Source: Bacillota bacterium
GTDB taxonomy: Bacteria > Bacillota > Clostridia > Acetivibrionales > Acetivibrionaceae
Length of the DNA stretch: 29,374 nt
Reading direction: 5' to 3'
NCBI GenBank assembly: GCA_023421115.1
Contig: JAEZUI010000166.1
Span: 1-29,374, forward strand
The notes below the pieces were generated by a model. It had not been told where the DNA came from, searched no databases, and saw only the letters and a program-made list of their open reading frames with translations. The stretch's first letter is position 1; every line of letters starts with the position of its first letter. Below, piece by piece: positions 1 to 7,200 of the stretch. The position numbers were made by a program, and so were the translations under genes.

Positions 1-66
1 GAGATGTTACTTCCATGGTCAAAAGATTTACCAAGTGAATGTCGCAAATTGGATCAAAATCAGTAA
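1..66 (+). CDS. C-terminal end of an IS66-like transposase (partial, cut by window edge)
   Basis: The window opens inside a reading frame that gives 21 codons and stops at 64-66. The peptide contains LLPWSKDLPSECRK. Firmicute IS66-family transposases commonly end with a 'LLPWS..LP..CR' element, so this is most likely the last residues of an IS66 TnpC protein. A perfect terminator hairpin follows within 10 bases. The start and catalytic domain lie outside the window, so it cannot be told whether the transposase is intact. Confidence 0.6.
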   Translation, partial: EMLLPWSKDLPSECRKLDQNQ

Positions 67-73
67 AATCTAT

Positions 74-102
74 ACCGTCAGAAATGACGGTGATTTTTTA
101 TA
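74..102 (+). terminator. Rho-independent terminator after the transposase
   Basis: Perfect 7-bp stem ACCGTCA / TGACGGT with a GAAA tetraloop, followed by GATTTTTTATA. It lies 8 bases after the stop codon. Confidence 0.85.
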
Positions 103-163
103 CCAGTACTCATGGTTTACCGTTTACATTGGAATAGAATCTGAAATCTGAAATCCGATAATT

Positions 164-187
164 GATAATCTGATAGATAATCTGATA
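164..187. repeat. Two tandem copies of a 12-bp unit
   Basis: GATAATCTGATA occurs twice head to tail. It sits just past the presumed insertion-sequence end and just before the promoter of the next gene. Confidence 0.7.
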
Positions 188-206
188 AAACTTCTTGCCA
201 GCCTTA

Positions 207-215
207 TGATATAAT
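207..215 (+). promoter_or_regulatory. Extended -10 promoter for the zinc-ribbon membrane protein
   Basis: TGATATAAT is a perfect extended -10 element (TGnTATAAT). No good -35 lies 16-18 bases upstream, which is usual for extended -10 promoters. Transcription would start near 222, about 30 bases before the gene. Confidence 0.5.
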
Positions 216-252
216 ATATGTAAATTACAAAAAGTTTTGTATGAGGTACTTT

Positions 253-615
253 ATGGAATGTAGATCGTGTTTTGAAATTACTGATCAAGAATTCTCACTT
301 TGTAATTCTTGCGAAAGAAAAAAGAAATCAAGTAAGTTCTGGATGATACTTGGTTTAGCTTTAACTTTATTAGGCATTGTAGGCTCTATATCTTCATATT
401 TTAGTGCAATAAATAATATAAATAATAGTTATACAATTTACTATGGATTTGTAATATTTTCTTTTATTGTGTTTATTAAAAGTTTTGCAGATTGGTTATA
501 TTACAGGAAAAGGGAAAAGGAAATAAAACAGCATGGAAATCTTAATAATAACAATAATGGTGACATTAATGAAGATGCCTTAAAAAGATACTTAAACAAT
601 AGAAAAAATGATTAA
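253..615 (+). CDS. Small zinc-ribbon membrane protein of unknown function
   Basis: About 120 residues. The N-terminus holds two Cys-x-x-Cys pairs (C3/C6 and C17/C20), a small zinc-ribbon-like knuckle. Two hydrophobic membrane segments follow (roughly residues 30-50 and 62-80). The tail is polar, rich in Asn and Lys. The start at 253 is chosen because GAGGT (244-248) lies 5 bases upstream; an in-frame ATG at 241 has no ribosome binding site. The gene has its own extended -10 promoter and a terminator, so it is a single-gene unit. I do not recognise the family. Similar zinc-ribbon plus two-TM proteins are common and uncharacterised in clostridia. No function can be assigned. Confidence 0.7.
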   Translation: MECRSCFEITDQEFSLCNSCERKKKSSKFWMILGLALTLLGIVGSISSYFSAINNINNSYTIYYGFVIFSFIVFIKSFADWLYYRKREKEIKQHGNLNNNNNGDINEDALKRYLNNRKND

Positions 616-618
616 CTT

Positions 619-645
619 GCCGGATAACAGTTCCGGCTTTCTTTA
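619..645 (+). terminator. Terminator after the zinc-ribbon protein
   Basis: Stem GCCGGA / TCCGGC with a 7-base loop, followed by TTTCTTT, starting 3 bases after the stop codon. Confidence 0.75.
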
Positions 646-687
646 TACCCGAAATTGCAGTTTTGTCGAAAACCAAAAACTTGACTA

Positions 688-1159
688 CTATTTTTTGTTT
701 GAGTCGCTTACTGATATTATACTTGCGACAGCGATTATCATATAAAATGCACCTATTAAAGAAGTCATTGAAACTGCGAACCGACCTATTCCCCTAGGAA
801 CTATATCACCATACCCAATGGTAAGAAGAGTAATTATTGCAAAGTAAGATAATGAAAATATGTTTTGCGTTCCATTATCCGCAGCTGCATCTATAATCAA
901 ACCCGGAAAAAGCCTTAAAACTACGTATAAGATAGATACAGTATTTATGAAAATTATTATAAACCATGTTATCAGGACTTTCATTTTTATTTCAAAGTTT
1001 ATTTTTTCATCAGAAGAATGCTTTGTTAGTATGTAAGGGTTTATAATACACTCTCTTAACCTACAAATATACAGTAAATACTCAAGAATAAATTTAAAAC
1101 AACAATTACTAATGTCACATATGGCAGACTTGAAAAAAGTAATTAACGCTTTTTTTCAT
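688..1159 (-). pseudogene. Two-TM potassium channel gene broken by two frameshifts
   Basis: The intact 3' part (688-984) encodes 98 residues with the K+ selectivity filter TIGYGD (805-822), a pore helix and flanking membrane segments, as in Ion_trans_2 two-TM channels. The ATG at 984 has no ribosome binding site. The same frame runs on upstream, without a start, through clearly protein-like sequence (RECIINPYILTKH). Farther upstream the coding signal jumps to another frame with a typical membrane helix (SLPYVTLVIVVLNLFLSIYC), and then to a third frame starting MKKSVNYFF at 1159. Adding one T to the T6 run (complement of 1133-1138) and one near 1058-1059 joins all three into one protein of about 156 residues. 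It is therefore a recently decayed channel gene, or one with assembly errors. The 98-residue product, if made, lacks the first membrane segment. Confidence 0.7.
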
Positions 1160-1248
1160 AACAGGTATAGTAGATATAACTCTTATTGTAAGTATATTTA
1201 CTAAAGGAGTGATAAATAAGTATAACCCTGTTGATTTATAATTAAAAA

Positions 1249-1356
1249 TGAACACTGATTCACGAATAAAACTGAACACTTTTAAGGGTACCATAAAAAA
1301 GTTTACACAGTTTTATTCTTTAAATAGATATAATTAACGTTTAGAATTGAACACTT
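1249..1356. repeat. Repeated TGAACACT motifs and inverted repeat, possible remnant insertion-sequence end
   Basis: TGAACACT occurs at 1249, 1273 and 1348. An 11-bp perfect inverted repeat, GAATAAAACTG (1264-1274) and CAGTTTTATTC (1308-1318), lies among them. Multiple short repeats at an element end are typical of IS21-like elements, but no transposase remains here. Assignment is tentative. Confidence 0.3.
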
Positions 1357-1375
1357 CCGATTATTGTATTAACAT

Positions 1376-1401
1376 ACCTTTCGTAAGCCAAAACGAAAGG
1401 T
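1376..1401. repeat. Perfect hairpin next to the 79-bp repeat
   Basis: Arms ACCTTTCG (1376-1383) and CGAAAGGT (1394-1401), 10-base loop. It abuts the end of repeat copy 1, which starts at the next base. No U-tract follows on either strand, so it is not an obvious terminator. Confidence 0.6.
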
Positions 1402-1480
1402 GGTCAATTGCCATTTCAAAGAATTTGATTTTATGGGCTTTGTGACTAAAAAGTTGTATAGGTTATTTTTTGAAATAGCC
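1402..1480 (-). repeat. 79-bp MITE-like palindromic repeat, copy 1
   Basis: Read on the minus strand it starts GGCTATTTCAAAAAATAACC and ends TTTGAAATGGCAATTGACC. It has the same length and ends as copies at 11645-11723 and 27436-27514, with a variable centre. The ends are imperfect inverted repeats of each other (about 14 bp). No coding capacity. Confidence 0.75.
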
Positions 1481-1750
1481 TAATTGTTAATATTATTCCG
1501 AGAAACTGCATTGTTTTCTTAAAAATATGTTACAGACCTTTGAGATATTTCAATGGGTGAAAACACAGTTGCTTATAAAATATCTGATGCAGTTATACTA
1601 ATACTTACTTACACATGTTTTTTACGGTATAATTTTGGGCTTGTATTGAATTTTTGCTTGAACATCCTGTAGAAATAACTAAAATCTATTTTTGATTCTA
1701 CAAAAAAATATTAATCTTCCCCAAAAATCTTATGTAAAGACTGTTTTTGA

Positions 1751-1977
1751 TTTTCACTTATCGGTATTATTAGTTTAGTAATTCCTGCCAAATATACCGA
1801 ACTTATAGTTAATGGCTCAAAGGAAGCACTGGTTATTAGAAATAAAAAAACAGATTAAGTAATATCAAAATCGATGCAGTACTCGAATCGGGTTATATTG
1901 AAGTGTTTATTGAAGATGAGCCATATTCCATCTTCTTAACTATACTTTGTGACATTATCAATGAGATGAAGAGATAA
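1751..1977 (+). pseudogene. Decayed small ORF with one frameshift, family unknown
   Basis: One frame (1751-1855, stop at 1856) reads FSLIGIISLVIPAKYTELIV and continues GSKEALVIRNKKTD. A second frame takes over (1861-1974, stop at 1975) and reads IKIDAVLESGYIEVFIEDEP, continuing YSIFLTILCDIINEMKR. Both look like real protein, and the second starts exactly where the first stops. A single indel near 1856 would join them. There is no start codon with a ribosome binding site, so the 5' end also seems lost. I do not recognise the family. Confidence 0.4.
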
Positions 1978-1986
1978 ATCTGTTTG

Positions 1987-2014
1987 TTGATTATTTTTCA
2001 GCCTGTGGTATAAT
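1987..2014 (+). promoter_or_regulatory. Sigma-A type promoter for the TPR gene
   Basis: TTGATT (1987-1992), 16-base spacer, TATAAT (2009-2014) preceded by TGG, giving an extended -10. The start codon follows about 50 bases downstream. Confidence 0.6.
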
Positions 2015-2067
2015 TAACCTCAAAGTACAAAATTATCTATTGTTTATTGATTTTAAGGGGTAAAAAT

Positions 2068-3813
2068 ATGAAAAGTATATTAAGGGTACTTGTAGTAGCA
2101 GCTTTAGTTCTCGCATATATCTCTATTCTCTCTGTAGTGACATATGCAACTCCATCAATGGATCATTTTGATAAAGGAAATTCTCTTCTGGATTCGGGAA
2201 AATATGAAGAAGCAATAAAAAGCTACGATAAGGCTATTGAGGCCAATCCTAATATACCGGAGTTTTACTATAATAAAGCTATTGGACTATATAATTTAGG
2301 AAGATATGAGGAAGCGGTAGTTAATTACGATCGTGTACTAAAGTTTGATTCTAAGTTTAAAGATGCTTACATAAATAAAGCAGCTTGTTTATTGGATATG
2401 CAAAAAACAGACGAAGCTCTTGAGATAATAGAACAGTATATAAAAAAATATCCCAAAGATACAGTAGGGTATGTTTTAAAAGGTTACAGTTTATTAATGA
2501 AGGAACGTTATGATGAAGTAATAGATATATCTGATAAAGTAATTGAGAGTAATCCTAAGGACAAGAACCTCCTTTCCATGAATTATTCAACTAAAGGCAG
2601 TGCTTTAGTTGAGCTGGACAAAATTGAAGAAGCGATAGAAGCAAATAAAAAAGCTATAGAATTGGATAGCATGAACGCAAATGCTTACTTATCAATGGGT
2701 TATGCACTATCATTTCAGAAGAAATATGATGAAGCAATTAATATGTGCGATAAAGTTATCGAAATTATGCCTAATTGTGTTGAAGCCTTTATAAACAAAT
2801 CTATTTTTCTACATAAAGAAAAAAGATATGAAGAATCAATTGAGTGTTGTAATAAAGCATTGGAAAGCAATATTGCGAAAAATCCTAACATTGAAGCGAC
2901 TATCTATGTTAATAAATCAGCTGCTTTATTTGGACTGAAAAATTATAAAGACGCTCTTGCAGCAGCAGAAAGAGCCCTTGAACTGAATCCGCAATCTGCT
3001 TTAGCATACGTTAACAAAGGCAACGCATTGTGTGAAGAAATAAAGTATGAAGAGTCTATCAAAGCATTTGATAAAGCTTTAGAGATGGATTCAAATTGTG
3101 GGGAAGCTTATATTTCCAAATCTAATTCCTTACTAAAACTTGAAAGAATAGATGAAGCAATAGAGGCATGTCGAAAAGCAATAGATATTAGATCAAAAGA
3201 TAACGAATATTATGCACGAGTCTATATAAATTGGGGATGCGCACAACTTGGTAACAGCAATTATACTGAAGCTATCAAATTTTTTGATAAAGCACTTGGC
3301 TATGAGGTAAGTGACCCTGAAATCTTAACATTGATCTATTCAAATTATTCAGTTGCAATGGAAGGAATTTTAGATTTTGATAAAGCACTTACATATAGTG
3401 AAAAGGCCTTAGAATTGGATTCAGAGTATTATGATGCCTATGTAAATAAAAGTATTGCATTGTTAAGTCTTTCAAGATATGATGAGTCACTCGAATGTTG
3501 TAACAAAGCTATAGAAAAGAAGCTTGAGGGTCACAAAATATATAACACAAAAGGTTTGAATCTAGAAAAAAAGGGAAGGCTCGAAGAGGCATTGATGGCC
3601 TTTGATAAAAGTTTGGAGTTTAAGCCCGATGATGTGGAGGCAAAGACTTATAGATCAAGAGTTTCAAGTAAAATAGCGATCAAAAAATTCACTATGGCTG
3701 TTGGTATATTTTTGGTCATTGCAATAATTGCAATTATCATTACTATAATCATTGTTAAAAAGAGAAAAAAACAAATTAAGCATGAAGAAGATTTATATAG
3801 GGGAATAGTGTGA
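2068..3813 (+). CDS. Exported TPR-repeat protein with C-terminal membrane anchor
   Basis: 581 residues. The ATG at 2068 is chosen for AAGGGG (2055-2060) 7 bases upstream; an in-frame TTG at 2047 has no such site. Residues 1-27 form a signal peptide (hydrophobic stretch, likely cut after VTYA). About fourteen tetratricopeptide repeats of 33-38 residues fill 30-540, most ending in the usual 'A-x-E-L/x-D-P' style turn. A membrane helix rich in Ile lies at roughly 543-563, followed by a basic 18-residue tail, so the repeat array should lie outside the cell with the tail in the cytoplasm. TPR arrays bind peptides or proteins; the partner is not visible. It has its own promoter. A second membrane-linked TPR protein lies at 24149. 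Confident of architecture, not of role. Confidence 0.85.
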   Translation: MKSILRVLVVAALVLAYISILSVVTYATPSMDHFDKGNSLLDSGKYEEAIKSYDKAIEANPNIPEFYYNKAIGLYNLGRYEEAVVNYDRVLKFDSKFKDAYINKAACLLDMQKTDEALEIIEQYIKKYPKDTVGYVLKGYSLLMKERYDEVIDISDKVIESNPKDKNLLSMNYSTKGSALVELDKIEEAIEANKKAIELDSMNANAYLSMGYALSFQKKYDEAINMCDKVIEIMPNCVEAFINKSIFLHKEKRYEESIECCNKALESNIAKNPNIEATIYVNKSAALFGLKNYKDALAAAERALELNPQSALAYVNKGNALCEEIKYEESIKAFDKALEMDSNCGEAYISKSNSLLKLERIDEAIEACRKAIDIRSKDNEYYARVYINWGCAQLGNSNYTEAIKFFDKALGYEVSDPEILTLIYSNYSVAMEGILDFDKALTYSEKALELDSEYYDAYVNKSIALLSLSRYDESLECCNKAIEKKLEGHKIYNTKGLNLEKKGRLEEALMAFDKSLEFKPDDVEAKTYRSRVSSKIAIKKFTMAVGIFLVIAIIAIIITIIIVKKRKKQIKHEEDLYRGIV

Positions 3814-4230
3814 CAGTATACTTTTTGGTTGTCCAAAATTAATTCTGATTAAAATATTTCCTACCTATTATTTTGATGGGTCAGTACTTCTGACAGATAT
3901 TTTCTTCCAAATTCGAATACAAAGATATTTTATTTGCGTATCGTTTTCGAGTATTTAGTCTGTTGTGCGCAATTTATAAGCGGTATTTAAAAACACTGAT
4001 TATGAAATTTATGTTGAATTTCTATCTGTTATATGATATTTTTTTATTGCATTTTAATATATAAATTGTATATCGTAGGAAATGCCGATTGTTATTTTAT
4101 ATGAGAGAAATAAGCATATAAAATTTAAAAACTTTAAAAAACTATTATACTCTTAAAAAAAGAAATATACATAAGTGATAAGCATCTGGAAGTAATAAAA
4201 TTAATTATAAATTTAAAAGGAGGAGTTAAA
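3814..4230. other. 417-base intergenic region upstream of the xylanase gene
   Basis: No gene is visible. A short hairpin GTCAG/CTGAC lies near 3887-3901. A possible promoter is TTGCAT (4047-4052), 16 bases, TATATC (4069-4074), a weak match; another possible -10 is TATACT at 4146-4151. A strong AAAGGAGGA site just before 4231 serves the xylanase. No convincing terminator for the TPR gene was found. The long leader leaves room for regulation that I could not identify. Confidence 0.4.
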
Positions 4231-7200
4231 ATGGTTTTAAAGAAAAGTTTTAGTAAGTTTTTGTGTTTTACTCTGTCATGTGCCATGTTTTTTAGCATAA
4301 TGACAAGTGTTAAGCTACCGGTATTAGCAGCTGACACCGAAGACATAAACATTGTTAACAATGGAGACATGGAGGAAGGAACAAACTGGTGGTATAATAA
4401 TGGCTGTACTATCGAGTCTGTGTCTGAGGCAAAACATGGCGGTGAACACAGTATAAAAGCATCGGGTAGAACAAACTCCTGGCAGGGTATTGCTCAAAAC
4501 CTTGTTGACAGTGAGTTAGAAAAACCGGAAGCAGGCAAAGAATACTATGCAGCTGCCTGGGTTATGTTTGATGGAGAAGATGCACCTGAAGAAGTCGAAT
4601 TTGTTTTGAGTTTGAAAACAACAACGACTAATGATCCTGATGTTGAAGACAGATTTAAATATGGTAACATTAAGCGTCAAGAAGTCCAAAAAGGAGAATG
4701 GACGTTATTAGAAGGCAACTATATAATTCCGTCAGATTCACTTGTTGATAAAGATGTACATCTTTATACTGAAACAACTGAAACTGAAACATTTGTAGAT
4801 TATTATATGGATGATGTAGTATTTAGGCCTCTTGGCGATGAAGTTATTTCTTATGAATTTGATTCAAATTTAACGCCACTTCGTAGTGTATGGGATGAAT
4901 ATTTTCCATTAGGAATGGCTGTAAGACCTGATTTGATAGACTCACCAGAATACAGTGCATACATCAAACATCATTACTCCGGTTTGGTTGCTGAAAACTG
5001 CATGAAACCTGAGGCTATACAACCCACAGAAGGTGTTTTCACATTTGATGATGGAGACAAACTAGTTAATTTTGCAAACGAGAACAATATAACTATGAGA
5101 ATGCACACACTTCTATGGCATAGTCAGATTCCAGACTGGTTTTTTCAAGACCCTGAGGATGCAACCAAGCCAGCTACAAGTGAAAAGCTTCTTGAAAGAT
5201 TAGAAACTCATATCGAAACTACCATGACACATTATAATGGTAAAATAGATACTTACGATGTAGTAAACGAAGTTATTTCCGATGGCGAAGGTCTTCGACT
5301 TTCAAAATGGAAGTCCATAGTCGGAGATGTGGATGGAGATGGAACAGATGATGATTACATCCTTGCAGCTTTCAGATATGCTTTTCAAACAGCTAAAAAA
5401 TTAGGCGATGATAATGTTAAATTCTGTATAAATGATTATAGTATTGAATCTAATGCTAAAAAACTTGATACTATGCATTTTCTAGTTGAAAGAATAATCA
5501 AAGTGGCTGAAGAAGAGGGTATATCAAAAGATAGAATAGTTGTAGGTTTCCAAATGCATATTAATATGTACGGACCTTCAATGGGACAGATTAGAAAGTC
5601 CATTGAGAAATTCGAAGGTATGGGAATTAAGGTTCAGGTAACTGAGCTTGATATTTCAATTTACAAATCCAGTGATGAAGCTTCAAAAGCAACTACCGAG
5701 GAAGTATTGTTACAACAAGCTAAAGCTTACAAAGATTTATTTGACCTCTTCAAAGAACTATCTGAAAAAGGACTTATGGATTCAGTAACTCTATGGGGAG
5801 GCGATGACAAGTCATCGTGGTTAAATGATTTTCCTGTTGAAAATAGGGGAGATGCTCCGCTCTTATTTAATAAAAATCTTCATGCAAAGCCTGCATACAT
5901 AGCATTAACAGACCCTGACAGTTTACCGGTTTATAGAAAGCAGCTCAATGCTGTAAAAGCTTCACCTGTTTTAGAAACGGTTGCTGACAAGTTATGGGAT
6001 ACAATTTCATTTACCGATGTAAATCAATCTGTATATACCTCGGTATATAGTACTGACGTTGCTACAGCAGGAATTAAATTAATGTGGGATGAAGATAATC
6101 TTTACATCCTTTCACAAGTAAAAGATAATACCCCTAATGAAAAGGACAGTTTGGAAATATTCTTAGATACTGATTCTGACGCTTCGGGAGATATTAAACA
6201 TTTTATTATAAGATCAAACGATACAACAATTGATGGTATTACTTACTTAGCAAACACAAATGTAGACGGTTACACAATCCAGGCTGCTATTCCTATTTCA
6301 GCTATTGAACCTAAAGTAGGAAGTAAAGTGGGTATTGATTTCAGAGTAAATGATTTTGATGCGGAGGGTGTTTTATCCTCGCAAGTAATCTGGAATGATT
6401 ATAAAAATCAAGTAGATAAAGATTCTACAGGATTTGGATACGTAGTATTTGATAAAGAAACAAAACTCATAAGGGTAAAAAACGGAACTCCAGTTATTGA
6501 CGGTAATGTTGATGATATTTGGAGCAGTGTTGAAGCAACAAATACAGATGTATGGGTAAGTGGTACATCAGGTTCAACAGCTAAATTCAAAACTTTATGG
6601 GATGAAAATAATCTATATGTTTTGGCAGAAGTAACAGATAGTTTGCTCAGTAAAAAGAGTGCTGATGCTTACCAACAGGATTCTGTAGAAATTTTTATAG
6701 ATCAAAATAATGGGAAAACAACCTATTATGAATCCGACGATTATCAAATAAGAGTAAATTTTGACAATGAAGTTTCATACAATCCAGAGCTTCCTGGCTT
6801 TACTTCAGCTACCAGCATAACAGAAGCTGGATATATTGTAGAGGCAATTGTGCCATTTACACAAGCAAAAGCAGAAATAGGTAAAGTTTTAGGTTTTGAC
6901 CTTCAAGTTAACAATGATGAGAATGACGATGGAAATCGTGATAGCGTAGCAATATGGTGCGATGCTTCAGGACTATCATGGCAGAATGTATCAGGACTTG
7001 GAAATATAATACTTGATGAGGAAAAGGCATCAGCAAAACTACCTGTAGATGAAAACGGTTTGGATTCAGCAGGAAGAATGGTTGCTTACTTTGGATCACC
7101 AAAGGTTGATGGCGTAATAGATGATATATGGAATGATGCAGAGGTTGTTGCACCGCAATGTGTAGTTGGTGATGTTTATGCTACGGCTACTTTTAGATCT

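Larger units (their letters stand above)
1160..2067. other. Gene-poor debris region (about 900 bases)
   Basis: No intact gene is visible. It holds insertion-sequence-like repeated motifs (1249-1356), a perfect 8-bp hairpin (1376-1401), one 79-bp palindromic repeat (1402-1480), a weak 39-codon ORF from 1553 to 1672 with no ribosome binding site, a decayed ORF (1751-1977) and the promoter of the next gene near 1987-2014. Confidence 0.6.

Noticed and set aside
164..187. The 12-bp tandem repeat as a CRISPR or regulatory array
   Set aside because: Only two units without spacers; simple duplication is enough to explain it.
1553..1672. A 39-codon ORF starting MGENTVAYKISDAV
   Set aside because: No ribosome binding site and no recognisable family; it lies in decayed sequence.
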